Shown in pieces: positions 38,458 to 51,949 of a stretch of DNA of 64,000 bases. The position numbers and the translations under genes are program-made. Source of the DNA: Mangifera indica (lineage: Eukaryota; Streptophyta; Magnoliopsida; Sapindales; Anacardiaceae); NCBI RefSeq assembly GCF_011075055.1, contig NC_058140.1:6673488-6737487 (forward strand), read 5' to 3'. Each line of letters begins with the position of its first letter. The stretch's first letter is position 1. The notes under the pieces were generated by a model. That model was not told the origin of the DNA, did no database searches, and was given only the letters and a program-made list of their open reading frames with translations.

Positions 38458-39165
38458 AACCAGGTGATCGAGGACATGTTGAGGGCTTATTGCATGGATG
38501 AGGGAATGAGTTCGCATATAATAATAGTTATCAAACAACCATCCAGATGGCTTCAAATAAGACACTTTATAGGAGGAAGTGTAGATTTCAACTTTATTGG
38601 GAAAATGATGCTTTAGAACAGACTTTGGGACTAGAAATGACCCAGAGTGGATGAAACAGATGCAGGATCATTAGAAGAGTTATATGGATAAGAAAAGGTG
38701 AAACCTGGAGTTTGATATAGGTGACATGGTTTTTATGAGAGTAGCCCTTTATAGTCATGTTTGAGATTTAGACAGAAAGGTAAACTATCTTTGGGGTTTA
38801 TGAGACACTTTAAAATTCTAGAGCATAAAGGTAAGGTTGCCAACCGGCTTGTATTACCAACAAGCATGTAACGAATTCATAATATGATCTATGTATCATT
38901 GCAACAAAAGTATATCAGCTACTCGAGTCATGTGTTGAGGATTAAAGATATAAAGTTAGAGGAAAACTTGGTTTATGAGGAACGTCTAGTTTAGATCTTG
39001 GATCGACGAATTAAACACTTCAAAAACAAGTAAATTCCATTGGTTAAGGTCTTCTAGAGGAATCATTGAGTCAAAGAGACCATTTGGGAAGATAAGTGGG
39101 ATATGAGATAAAAGTTCCCACAGTTGTTTGAGTGAATTTTGAGGATGAAATTCTTTTAAAGGGGG
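38458..39165 (+). pseudogene. Gypsy integrase, C-terminal remnant, and polypurine tract
   Basis: Reading resumes as NQVIEDMLRAYCMD, the normal continuation of ERVN before the solo LTR. Later pieces include VAFMRVALYSHV-like and 'RFRQKGKLSLGFMRHFKILE' frames (38760-38830) and a chromodomain-side tail. The region ends in a purine tract (about 39147-39163, ttttaaagggggagaaa), the usual polypurine tract before the 3' LTR. Confidence 0.75.
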
Positions 39166-40560
39166 AGAAATATAGCACCTACAGGTATGTTTAAGGGTAA
39201 CTTAGTCTTTTGACCTTGTGTGTAATTAATTATGTTTAAGTATGCAAACATTTTGAAAATCATGGTGTACGGTTATATAGGTTTTCCACACGCTTATGCA
39301 TGTTATGGCAAAAGGCAAAATGGTTTTTCCCCTAAGCAAATCAACACTTAAACATAATTAGTTACATGCAAGTAGCAACATGTTAAATAAATATTGATAA
39401 ATCAACATTGGTGATTTCATAGGTGATGATAATTTGTGTAATGGATGGTCACATGTTAATATAGAGATTAGGATGAATGTGCACAAAACTTTGGGTATTA
39501 AATCTGTTATTGGGTGAACTATGTATTGATTATGCATTTGGGTATCATGAATTCTGAGCGTGGATGTAAGATTAGGTGATTGAAAATTGTATTTTTATGT
39601 AAATCAAAAATTTGGGATTTTGACAACACACGCTTGTGTGTTATGTGATACACAATTATGTGGAATTAGAAAATTCTCCCTATGTGTGATTTATGTATGA
39701 GTGTGTTTGAGATGAGAGAACACCTTCATATGTAAGGGACACACCTTCATGTATTTTTGGAAAAAATTGGATTTTTTAGGGATTTAAAATATGAAGGTAT
39801 TGCATATAACTATTGAAATGGCTATATTCCCCATAAGAAGGATAAATATTAGGAAAAATAAGCGAAGGGGCCTTAACAAAGGCTACTGACAATAGAAATC
39901 ATTATAAAGGAGTTTGACTATATGAACAATGACACAAACCTCAATTGGAGCGGTTTCGAGTCAGAAGAACCAATGATGCATAATGAAATTTTTACCATTA
40001 AGTTGTGTATGCTACGTATTCCACCAGACTTTATATAGTATAGGTTAGTCACCAAGCTAAGTGCAATATAACTTGTCACCAAGCTGATTGTAGTGTGATG
40101 TAAGCTAAGTGCGTATGGCAGTGAAAGCAATAGGGTTGGTCTATGTGACCCTAACCCTAAGTTTGTCTAACATGTATATGGGAAACACCATATAGTTGGC
40201 ATTGAGGATGTCATATGCTTTCACCAGACATCAGGATGTCATCTTACATTGTTAGGCATGAGTCATTTAGGGATGACACTGATATTAGGAATAGGCACAA
40301 GGTGTCAAATAAACTGGATAGGCATCTGGGATGCTCGTAAAACATCTGAAATACCATAACAGTGATAAATATAGGATAATTGGGAAATAATTTATGATGT
40401 TATGCTATATGATTTCTTACTTATTGACAGTGTTTCATTCACTATATTTTTCTTGTGATTTCGTAAGTAGATTTGTAAAGTAGTGGGGCAGCGACAAAGA
40501 CATTGGTTCAACTCAAGAAAATGATTGATAGGTAAGGGCATGTTCATCATTTTGCTATAT
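39166..40560 (+). mobile_element. Putative 3' LTR of the Gypsy element
   Basis: It begins right after the polypurine tract with 'tagcacctacaggtatgtt', a decayed TGTAACACC-type Gypsy LTR start. It resembles 11067-11110, and its later part (about 40420-40470) resembles 10690-10730. The right border was not found; no gene lies inside. Confidence 0.5.
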
Positions 40561-41149
40561 ATGGACATTATTTATTATTGGATTTTCATTTTTCTATTGG
40601 TACTTGTTTATGCATATTTATGTCTTAGATTTCATTTATGCACATCTAGGTTTATTGAGTAATAAGCTACACTTTAGGGGATTACGATTATTCATAATGA
40701 TTACAATGCATTTATTAATGATTTGTTTATTCATTCAAATGTTTGGAAAAGTTTAGAATACTATGTCTTTTTTGTTACATATTCTGAGTAGAGGTATATA
40801 TTTAAGAAAGGATGTTATGTGAAAAGTGCAAATCAATACAAGTAATTTCTGTCATATGTATTTACATTTGCACAATTTATTTATTTTATCACTTCGTATT
40901 TTTTTATTCTCTTTTTTCACATGGTTATGCTACTTTAACATATTTACATATATAAACATACATGCTATGCAACTTTAACACATGTTTATACAACTAATAA
41001 ATGGTTAGTAAATATGCTAATCATAAATTAAACATACATGGTGAACAAATAAATGAGTTGTGCATTAAATTACATTAATAGTCAAAACACAAAATAAAAA
41101 AAGATAAACTATTCAGTCTATTGGGGTTGGTATTGGTCACGACGAGGTC
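40561..41149. other. AT-rich non-coding
   Basis: No gene or clear repeat border. It may be LTR 3' sequence or genomic DNA between two elements. Confidence 0.3.
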
Positions 41150-43560
41150 ATCTTCTTCTTCTACCAGATTTGCGGGATGAAGTAACAATAGGTACTAGAG
41201 TTTTACTCAAACAATTAAGTCTAGTATGTTTGGATTAATGTCATCGACTGTAAACACTCTTTTTTTGATAGCCTTCTTACATGGTTGGACAAATGGACAA
41301 ATGGCCCAACCGTTGTCGTGGGTTAGGTTTAGACAATAGTTAGTCTATGGGTGAGTGTTTGGGTTTTTCATTTATCATGGCTATGATTTTGAGATTAGGC
41401 TAAAATTTTGATAGGAAATAGTCCTTTCCCCTAAATCTAAACACTCATAACTCAAGATAAGATACTTAGTCTTTTTTAGATACCTAAAGATTGATTTCAC
41501 AGTTGACTAATATTTTTGCTCTATATTGGCCTGATATCTACTCGTAACACTTATGACATACATGAGCCCTCCCAATACCGAAGCATATGACATATTACAT
41601 ATCCATTGTAACTTTTCATCGATCTTTAAACTTATATCCTTAGAAAGATGAAGACTGTGAGTAAAAGGCAAAATTCCTTTTTTCATGTTGAACTTTTCAA
41701 CGATTTTCCTATGTACATTTTTTGAGATTATCTAATTATCTTTTTCGTTCTATCTCTATAGACATTTATTCCAAGGACATAGGTTACATCTCCTAAATCT
41801 TTCATTGAGAACTTTTTGGATAGCTAAATTTTAATCTCGTTTATCATCCTAATGTCATTACTCATTAATAGTATGTTATCTACATACAATATGAGGAATG
41901 TTACAACATGATCCTTAACCCATTTGTAAACATAAAGTTTATCCAAATTCTTTTTTAAATCAAACAATTTGACTGTTTCATCGAATTAGATGTTTTCACT
42001 TCTAAAAACTTGCTTCAATCCATAAATAGATCGATTTAGCTTACATACCTTATATCTTTTGGAGATAGATACAAAACCTATGAGTTGTTCCATATATATG
42101 TTTTCCTTAATGAATCCATTGAGGAAGACATTTTTAACATTCATTTGCTAGATTTCATAATCATGGCATGTTGTAATAGGCAGTATTATTTAAATAGATT
42201 TAATCATAGCCACGGGTAAAAACGTTTCCTCATAATATAACCTATGTTTTTAAGTATAACCCTTCACTACTAATTATGCCTTATAGGTCTCCACCTTTCC
42301 ATCCTTGTCAAACTTTCTTTTGAAAACTCACTTACAACTAATAAGAAAAATTTCTTCTATGGATCAACAAGTGTTTAGACTTGATAAGCATGCATGGATT
42401 CTATTTGAGAATTCATTGCTTCTACTATCTACCTAAATCTATATCTAGTATAACTTCCTCATAACTTCTAGGATCATCACCATGATTTATTTTTCCCACT
42501 AAGCAAGATTCAAATTCTTGATTGTAAAGAAAATCATATTTATTTGAAGGTCTAGATACCCTAACAATTCTTCTTGTTGAAACCGTAGTATCTGATACTG
42601 AGGTTTATTGAATGCATGGTCCAATTTCAATGATGTTCGTTTAAAACTTTCTAGAATTTTCCTCAAGCTCAACATTTCTTCTTGAACCACTTTCTTCTGA
42701 TAACTCTTTCTTGAGAAAGTGTACATTTCTACTTATCGTTATTCTTTGATCAGTCAGAAAGTAAAAATAATATCCTAGACTACCTTTAAGATATCCTATG
42801 AATCGACCTCTCCTTGATCTAACATCTAGCTTATCTTAATTAATTTGACATAAGTTGGATATCCCTAAATTTTTATATAATTAAGAATTGGGTGTTTAAA
42901 ATACCATAACTTAATAGTGTTCTTTGGACTGATTTTTACGATATATGATTCAAGATATGGACAACAATCTAGGGAGACATATCCCTATAATGACATTAGC
43001 AAGCCAATAAAGCTTATCATTGATCCTACCATATCCAACAGAGTACAATTTCTCCTTTTAGATATGCCATTATGTGAGGTGTGTATGAAGCAGGCATTTG
43101 GGAAATAATTCTATTGTCCTTTAAGAATTCTTGAAATTTTATATTCAAGTATTCTTCTTCATAATCTGATCGTAGAATTTTAATATTCTCTCCAATTTGT
43201 TTCTCTACTTCATTGTGAATTCTTTGAACTTTTTAAAAGATTTTGATTTGTATTTCATCAAATACTTGTACTGAAAATAATCATCAGTAAAGGTAATGAA
43301 GTAGTGAAAACCTCCCCTCGCCATGTGATTAAATAGTCCACATATATCTATTTATATTAACTTTAATAATTCTTTGGCACATTCCTCTTACTTTTAAAGG
43401 GAGATTTGATAGTTTTGCCTTAGAGACAAGATTTACATGTTGGATAGGGTTCAAAACCCAATGAACTTAAAAGCCTAATTTCTCCAAGTTAAATTAATCT
43501 TTTTTCTCAGATATGACTTAATCTATAGTGTTATAGAACCTTAGGGTTTGTTTCATTTCG
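41150..43560 (-). pseudogene. Copia pol remnant: integrase, reverse transcriptase, RNase H
   Basis: In minus-strand order: integrase zinc region and core near 43460-43120 (CKSCL-stop-GKTIKSPFKSK, GGFHYFITFTDDYFQYKYLMKYKS, FKEF); reverse transcriptase near 42130-41650 (NVFLNGFIKENIYMEQ, VCKLNRSIYGLKQVFR, FLILYVDNILLMSND with YVDN in place of YVDD at 41875-41886, KDLGDVTYVLGI); RNase H start near 41600-41470 (CYASVLGGLMYVISVTSRY). This domain order is Ty1/Copia. Many stops and frameshifts are present and the second Asp of the YVDD box is lost, so it is inactive. Confidence 0.85.
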
Positions 43561-43799
43561 AATTTTTTTTATTAATAATAGAATTTATACAATAATTATT
43601 CAATTTCAATGCATACAGGCATTTATTTTTATAACTTTGCTCACTACAATATTTTCACAAAATATCAAACATTTATTTCCATTAAATTAAACATTGTAAC
43701 TAAGCTCACATAATGTGGAAACAAAAAGATATTTCTAGTGGTTTTTGCAAAATACAAAACATTATAAAGTTTCAAAATGTGTCTTGATGGTAGTCCAAC

Positions 43800-45567
43800 A
43801 TGACATGTATATGGTTTTAGGGTGTCGTTAACTGACAGCGCAACAAAATTGATATTTAATAAAAACATACAATCCTAAAACCCTACCCAAGATACTTGTT
43901 TTAAAACATATTTATCATGAACAAATAAAACACTCATACGGTGTTTTAGGTTTTACACCTATATTGGTAGCTCTTTGAAGTCTTCACTGGCAAAGAAAAA
44001 AGGTTATCTAACCCTTGTGAGGCAGCACCCTGGTATCCACATGAAGCATAAACATGAGAGGCTATCCAAGAAGAAGGCTACTAGGGCTCCTCTGTTGGAT
44101 GAATGACATGTTCACGAAAATAGAGAATTTCATAAAACCCAGACGGCTACTAAGGTTTTCGTCAATATGTATGTGTATTGTGTGTAATAACTATCTAATA
44201 CAAATAAAATACTTTTTTTTATATATAAGTGCATAGGAATTCTAATTTAATTATGATTCCAATTAGTCCCATGCTAAAGTGACATGCACAAGTGGCACAC
44301 AAGTGTGTCTTCCATACATTTCCTCTAAGCATTCATGACATGGACAATAAGTGTCTACCCATGCCATGCTTCTATGAGGCATGGTGTAGTCTTGCAATAT
44401 TATACATGGTTGGTATTAACGCCATCAAGTACACATGGTCGTGTAGTTCAGTCAAGCTATAGTCAAATCGAATCTCTCAGTTGAACAAGTAAACCTAATC
44501 CATTTGCGTCTTTCTCTCTTTTCCTAAACACCAAGATTGTCATCAAATAATCATCGTTTTTAGGTTTAAATCAACCCTTGTATGCATGTGACCCATAAGT
44601 ACTCTATCAAACTGGTAGTGTCTAAATTCAAGTTAAATTCAAACACAGACCAAGGCTGGCCTCTAGCAAAGTGTCATGACCTTCCAGATGACAAAGTGTC
44701 AATAGACATCTCTTAAGCTTTTATAGCATTGCAATTACGTGCAATTCAATCTTTTCATCAACTAATATCTCTCGAGGCTGAGACATAGAAACATGTGTAT
44801 CTTAGTAGTTTCTCGGTATGAACTAATACATATCAATGACTAACATGGATTTGGTTACAACCTTATCCCATTATGGCCATAGATTCAAGCAGTCATGAAT
44901 ATGATTTAGTATTCTCATGTGAGATATCTTTTTTTGTGCTCAAAAGTGACAGATCCTTTATTGATCAACCATAACTTCCATACATCTCATGCTATGGTTT
45001 TACAATACCTTTATGATACCCTAGTTATGGTGGTATGTTAGATAGTGTCAAACCATACTGATCTTTATACGAGACAGTCTAGTGACATCAAGTTAGATGA
45101 TTACATGTAGTCATGGTGTTTAGAAGATTTATTCCATAAACATTAAAACAACTATCCATGTAGGTATCGTTCGATAGGGTAAGTCTGATGAACATGTCTA
45201 CAACGTGTACCCATGTATTGCACTAAGTTATTTACAAATAGTTTTGACATATGAGAATTGTCATAACTTTTCAAAGAGGTTGCTCAATACTATAATAATC
45301 TCATCATCATTACATGTGCCCTTGTTCATTGTAATGTTGAGATTACGAATGTTTCTAGTATGACTACCTAATGTTTGTATATTATTCTCAAGATCAATTG
45401 TCTAATCCTCTCATCACGATTTTACCATTCTAAAGGCATGTTATTGGCATGATCATATAAAAAGATACACATATGAATTGAATAACAATTAATCATTTAT
45501 TAATTAATGAAATATAATTACATCAATAAATATCAAATCAATTAGCTCTAGGACACTTACCCTAACA
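43800..45567 (-). mobile_element. Copia-like LTR (family A), minus-oriented
   Basis: On the minus strand it begins TGTTAGGGTAAGTGTCCTAG at 45567, just after a purine-rich GTGCAAGTAAAAGAT. Its sequence resembles 4820-4976 plus 1890-3160. The left border is approximate. It sits between an RNase H remnant on its right and an integrase/RT remnant on its left, both on the minus strand. Confidence 0.65.
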
Positions 45568-45589
45568 ATCTTTTACTTGCACTATAACT

Positions 45590-45960
45590 AATCAATCATA
45601 TATCTAATATCAATCCTACTAGATGCCTATCATGCCTCGACTGTGATAGAGGCTTTGTCAATGGGTCAACCAAATTGTCATCTGTATCGATCCTCATTAT
45701 TTTTATATCACCTTATTATACAATCTCTTGGATTAGGTGATATCGTTTGAGTATATGCTTAGACCTCTGATGAGACTACAACTCCTTTGTCTGAGCAATC
45801 ACTCCATTGTTGTTGCAATGAAGCTCAATCGGCTTGGTGATACTTAGAACCATTCCAAGTTCAATAACAAACTTTTTTATTTATACAACCTCTTTTGTCA
45901 TTTCAAAAAAGGCAATGTACTCGGACTCTATCGTAGAATCCACCATGTACTTTTCTTAGA
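45590..45960 (-). pseudogene. Copia RNase H remnant
   Basis: The minus frames give ESEYIAFFEMTKEVV, LHCNNNGVIAQTKEL, KHILKRYHLIQEIV and DDNLVDPLTKPLSQSRH, the C-terminal RNase H signature of plant Copia polyproteins ('AEYIA...EA', 'CDN.GAIA.AKE', 'KHI...YH.IRE', 'N.ADPLTK.L'). Frameshifts separate the pieces. It ends next to the purine tract and LTR starting at 45567. Confidence 0.8.
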
Positions 45961-48293
45961 GCTTTTTTAGTTAACTATACCACTATTTAAGCAAAAATAC
46001 TGCAAAAAGAAATAGTTTCATTAGTAAATCAAACATGTGAATTTAAACCCTTTTAATTGCATAATCTCATTAGCTCCCACTATTTTATTTAAATTCTATG
46101 CTCTTTTTAGATAGTATATGGAAATTCTATTAGATCAATTTCTAGTAGGGAATCAAATTCTTATTAAATGTAATTAACCTCATATAATAAAAATTTTGGT
46201 TAATTAAATTTAATAAGTATGAAACTCTTTCCATTTATATTTCTATATAAAACTTGATTCATTTTCCATGTCTTTCACTTCGGATGCCTTACATAATAAA
46301 AATCTTGATATTCTTAGCTAGTTAAATTCAAACCATCCCACATTCTTGAAAATGACATTTTTGTCATGTCTTCACATAGTAAAAATCTTGGCCATAATGA
46401 TAATAACTAAGAACAAGATAAATTTAACTCTATGACATAAATTTCATATCCCTCACATAATAGAAATATTGAGATTTAGAATTTATGTCATAAAATTTTA
46501 ATTATCTCATCATAGGAGACATAAATTTAATAATTTTAATTAGAGAGATTTTAGGTTTAACTTATTAATTAATCTAATTAATATTTGCATGACATACATG
46601 TGTCACATACATGCATAATATAAAACATGGTGGGATGATCATAAAGTTTTCGAAATTACAACATAAAGGCGAATTATTCACTTAGATTTAAATATTTATT
46701 CAGATAGCCTTCAAGTCCTCTTCCATCTGCTTCAATTACATTCAAAACTTAGGCACAAGGCTCGATAAAATTAAATTAAATTAAATTAATGGGATGGAGT
46801 TATTTAATACAAACCTTTTAATAAAAGAATATTACATCCCAATTACTTAAACTTTGAAAAATGGCAAATTACACCTATGATCATCCCAAAATAATCCATC
46901 TAATTAAAACTAATATTTAATATAAAATACGAATTCATTCACATTCAATTAAATATTAATATATAAAATTTGATCTAACCAAAATAATAATTAACATACA
47001 ATGATTCAATTATAAATGAGATAATGTTTAATATATAAATATTTTCTAATATTTATTTTAGATAGCTTTTATCTAATAATGGGTCATGACATCATACATA
47101 TCTATGCAATTTAATGTTATTATCTTTCAAATTGCCATTAAATGATTATATCAACTATCACACTCAAATCAACATTACGTGATAATTGGTATATGTGTAA
47201 TATAACAAATATTATATTTACCACATATTAATTCATGCCAACCATCACACTCAATCATCATTAAGGGTTAACTAGTATTTGTGTATGACATTATCATTTA
47301 ATCAACATTAAATATAGCAAAAGGCAATATGCATCATTTTGCATGCATTCTAAAAATGCTCAATTTCATATCAACATTAGATCAGATCGTAACATCTAAT
47401 CATCATTAGTGCAAGTTGACATACATGCAAAATTTGACAATTTAATCAAATTAAACAAAATTAAGCACTAAACATTCATGGCTTATTCAAACAAATTATG
47501 TCAATTCTCTCACCACCCTCCATAATTATATAAACCATATGTAATTACACTAATCACACACTTCATAATCTTCATCTAAATGTTTTAATCATCATTAAAA
47601 TATCATTTAACATGTCCAATTGATGGCATTAAAACTCCAGAATTTTTTTCTCCTTTTATTATTAACCATTCATGACTTATATGTTCACAAACTAATATAT
47701 CATCATGTTTACTTCCTTTCAATGTATATACCATGGTTGCATGCCTCTAAAATATGTATCTTACATATAAAATGAGTTCAAAATAGAAAGCATATAAAAA
47801 TATACTCATGAATGTTGAAACATGCATCATTTTAATTTCATAAGCTAAATCATGCATCAAGCTATGCATGATGCTCCTTTAAATCATCTTGTTTATTCAA
47901 CAAGCACAAAAGGAACTTGAAGGAAAAAGTTTATCACAATAAATCAGGACTATCATGACACGCATGTTCATTTCTTGAATCAAAATTCAATTTTTTTATG
48001 GCAAAATGGACATGCATGTCAAAGATAAACATAAACACATGCATTATATGAACACTTCATCATGTATATGTAATATTTAACATGTTTTTCATCTTAAAAT
48101 CACAAGAACATGATAAGAAAAATAATAACCTAGCCAAGGTAGTCTAATTGAGGCATAAGGAGAAGATTAAAAAGGAAATAAAATGATTCTAAGGGAAAGC
48201 AAGCACATGCAAGCAAATATGTGATACCAAGACATATATTCATCCATTTAAAACACATTTTTGGGTTCAAAGGACATGTAAGGAGCTGTTTAA
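45961..48293 (-). mobile_element. Interior of a family B element without recognisable pol
   Basis: Very AT-rich sequence with repeated 'tcatcattaa' and 'aattaaatttaata' style text and a short ATTAA run (about 46770-46790). It lies downstream (on the minus strand) of a family B LTR and its primer site, but I see no gag, integrase or reverse transcriptase. It fits a non-autonomous or internally deleted element. Confidence 0.4.
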
Positions 48294-48305
48294 GCTCTAA
48301 TACCA
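48294..48305 (-). other. Primer binding site of the family B element
   Basis: The minus strand reads TGGTATTAGAGC, one base different from the usual TGGTATCAGAGC, a few bases inside the LTR border. This marks 48308-49879 as a 5' LTR. Confidence 0.7.
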
Positions 48306-48307
48306 TT

Positions 48308-49879
48308 TTTAAAGATAAAATAGATGAAGATAAAGATGAAAACAAGCATAATACATGGAGAAAAAGAGAGAACCACGCCATGCATACAAAAAGGGAGAAA
48401 GGTAAGGAATGTTACCTATTCCTTTGCCTCCTATGGAATATAGGATGATGGAAAAGCTTCTGAAGTGCAAAAGGATCCAAGGCAAGTCCACCACAAGTTT
48501 TCTTTACCCTGGGTTGAAAGACAAGAAAGAGAAAGGAGAGAGTTTTTCTTTTAAATGAGAAAAAGAGTTTTGCAAAATGAATTAAGGTTAGTTCAAATGA
48601 ACTAAGAACCACCCTTTTATAATGGTGGGTCCAAATGTAATTTGTTAATTCTTTTTTTGCCTAACAAATTCTCAATTTGTGGATATGTTATATAAGTATA
48701 TCAATTATATACTTTAGGAATCCTAGTTTCATCTCACCAATATTTTAACTATTAAAATGTTATCTTTCCCCCCCATATAACATTTATATGAATATTATTA
48801 TCCTTTGGAAGGTGCTAGCCAACCTTGGATAATCAATTCTCACTCTCAAAAGTTTCGTTTATTGGTGTGCCCCTTTAGTTTCATGATGGCATAGTTGTGA
48901 GTCTTCTTTCAGACAATCTAAAAGGCATCTGAAAACTTAACAACTATAGTAAACATCTAGCAATGTGCCATAATCTTTAAACCATGATGAAGAAATACTT
49001 TATCGAACCTAATATCCTCGATTGTACGTTGCATGTAAGTAATATCCTTTCGTGGTTAAATTCAGATTGATTTTAGACTCATGAATTGTCAAAGCCCTAA
49101 TTTCAATTATATATGAATCATCGATTTAAATATTCGAAACTCGTCATTACAAACATCTTTCACATGACTTCATTATATTCTGGCTAGAGATTTGATTTCT
49201 AAAATTTATCAACATTCGTTTAAAAACTTAATTTTGGATCAAATTAATGGATATTCAAAACCTCCTACTTTTCAAAGCAATGGATCCCATCTTGAACATC
49301 ATTATGCTCCATATATAAATAATACATGATTAATATGGTTTGTCTTACGGGTTATGATTAACCCCATATATATACATCATACAAATCACACGTATTTATA
49401 TCAGATATGACCATGATGTCTCATGTCAAAGGATTACTTTGTGCAGTAGTATAATCTTACAATAAGTCATTGACTATGATTTAATGACCATGTAACTTAT
49501 CGTTATTGATCTAATTCAAAAAATAGTTCTCTAACTGTTAATGCATTCCAATAACGTAATGACATGACCATTATTGTCACCCATAGTAATGTCATCTCAT
49601 GACATTCAATGAAGGTGTTCAATATACCTATTATATGATATAATTGCCCAAGTTATGTCATGTTCACAGGGAAACAATTCAATGACTTAGTTTGTATATT
49701 AAGGGAGTCATCCAAATAGTTCACATACATACTTTATATCATTGCGAATAAAGGAAACAACTTATGCATATAAACAAAAAGACTACTTTTTTATATTAAT
49801 AAGTCATGATAAATCTATATCAAGATTAAAATATCCGCAAAACCAACAATATGAATGGTTCCTAGGGCATACATTAACA
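48308..49879 (-). mobile_element. 5' LTR of a family B Copia-like element
   Basis: About 1572 bp. On the minus strand it begins TGTTAATGTATGCCCTAGGA and ends beside the primer site. It aligns along its length with the solo LTR at 36901-38457. The plus-strand left border is placed by that alignment and may be off by a few bases. Open frames in it are not genes. Confidence 0.8.
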
Positions 49880-51949
49880 ACCAAATAGAGCAAAAAAGAA
49901 AGCACCAGACTAGATAAATGAATCAGAGCATGTACCTATGAAAAAAAATGAAGTGCATGCAATAAAGGATGAAAAACCCAAACTACCCCCAATTGTAGGC
50001 CAAAACACCCCAAACACCAATTAACAATAAGTAATGCTATATGCATAACTTTGTGCATTAGCAATGACATGTCATCATGTGATTAGATAATTAAAAATTA
50101 AAGATAAAATAACATTTATATTGCGACACATAGTTGTTCATGCACATATTTTTATCCATTAACAATAGCCCACCAACCAAAGAATCCACAACAATTAAAA
50201 AAACCACATCACTAACCAATTCAGCTAATGACATAGACAAACTCCAAGCAATAAACAACAACACAGAGCCTAGGATTAGATGAAACAACCAACTGCCAAA
50301 TTTGAAATGTAGACCACCTTGAACCACCCATAAAAAACCAAGTAGCTAAGAAATGAAGCTTTGACAAAGCTACCAGACAATACTACTTTTGATCGAACAA
50401 ACCAAACCACTAAAAACACTCAAAAAAATGAAAATGAGTTGTAAACCCACTTTACCACAACAAACCACATGACTGCCCATTCAACAAAACAAACTAGCTA
50501 GGCTTTTAACATAACCAAGAAACCAACCTAACAATGGCCAAAAGAAAAGTCCAACAACAATACCACTCTAAAAACTAGACAAATAAGATGGAGCTAAACA
50601 AAGTTAGAAAGGAAAGAAAGGGGTCCAAAAGGGAAAAACAAGAGAAAAAGATAGGGGAGAGGAGAATGATGAAGGAGGACATAAGACTATTGTAGATAAC
50701 AATAGTCCAGATGGAATGGAAAAGGTGGTTGGAAAAGGAGGAAACAAGTAGGATGGAAAGAGGACCATTTAGAGAGAAAAGAGAGAAAAGTTTTTCATTA
50801 CACTTTTTAATACATATTAGTATTCTCTTACCTTGTAACTTAAGAAAAGTATTTTCTTATTAAATCCAATCAAATATAATAATTATTTATATTTATTAGT
50901 TTTTATCAAATATAACAATAATATATACTAAGTAAGCATTTAGATAATCTAACTTTGTGATAATTTTTTATTTTTTATAATAAATGATTATTCAAACCAA
51001 ACATATTGCTAGGAAATGGATTTTTTTCTTGGAATAGACTTTATCAAAACTAATGTTTTCAAAATAAGATTGGATCGATTGGTTCACCCGATTCAACTAA
51101 GAACTAGTCCATAGTCCAAATTGGTTCTCATAAATATATGGATTGGTTTAAGACTTGATCAAACTCGATCAAAATCAGAAAATCAGATGAATGGGTCAAA
51201 ACCAGTGAAACTAGTTTGACTAAACATTTACCCTTTTTTCAGTTTCTCTAAGAGTAGGCAATACAAAATAGGATATTGAATTTTCTACCCATTTTTTTAA
51301 CAGTGTATATATATATATATGCCACTTATCTCAAACCCTAAACAAAAATACCACAACAATAATCCATTTTCTCAAAATAACCCCGTTGATGTAACTCATG
51401 TAGAAATAGAGAATATCACAATAATAATCTTTCTCTTTTTCCTTAGCCTTCCAACAAAGGAAGAAATCTCTATAGTATGAAAAAGGATTCTTTAACAAAG
51501 AAGTCACCCATAATTGAATAATAAAACTCATGAGTGAAAGCCATTACAAAAGATTCAATTTGGACACAAGGGAGGGAAAAACAAAAATTACCAAATTTCT
51601 TTAGAGAATTAACATTTGTTACAAAGATTTCATAGCAAAATTATGCACATTTAGGTCAACCTTGATTCAACCCTTATGTTACGTGTTTTCTTAATGAACA
51701 ATTGAAAATCAAATAATGTATGGTAGATTCATGTTTATGACTTTATGTGAAATATAATTTTGTTGTGATTTCATGTTGTTAAATTGTTTAATGTTTTGAT
51801 TTCATGTTGCTTTATTGTTTAAAGTGGTTATAATGTTGTATTGATAGTTAAAAAATATGAAAATTTAGGTCTGGATAAAAACCAGACGAAGAACAAGTTG
51901 GTGTTAATGTCAACCTCCCTGGCACCCACTAACCCCCCTGAATTTTTTG
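49880..51949. other. Intergenic, one foldback MITE, no gene
   Basis: AT- and A-rich DNA ('aaccaaaccactaaaaac' style text). It includes the foldback MITE at about 50036-50150, a short TA run at 51306-51320, and a 'gattggttcacccgattcaa'-type repeat (about 51070-51200) like the Asn/Asp-box plant repeats. No coding sequence was recognised. Confidence 0.4.
50036..50150. mobile_element. Foldback MITE, copy 4
   Basis: 'gctatatgcataac...gca' and 'caatgacatgtcatcatgtg' followed by 'ttaaaaattaaagataaaat' match the reverse complement of copy 1 (11380-11545). The second arm is shorter and diverged here. Confidence 0.6.
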
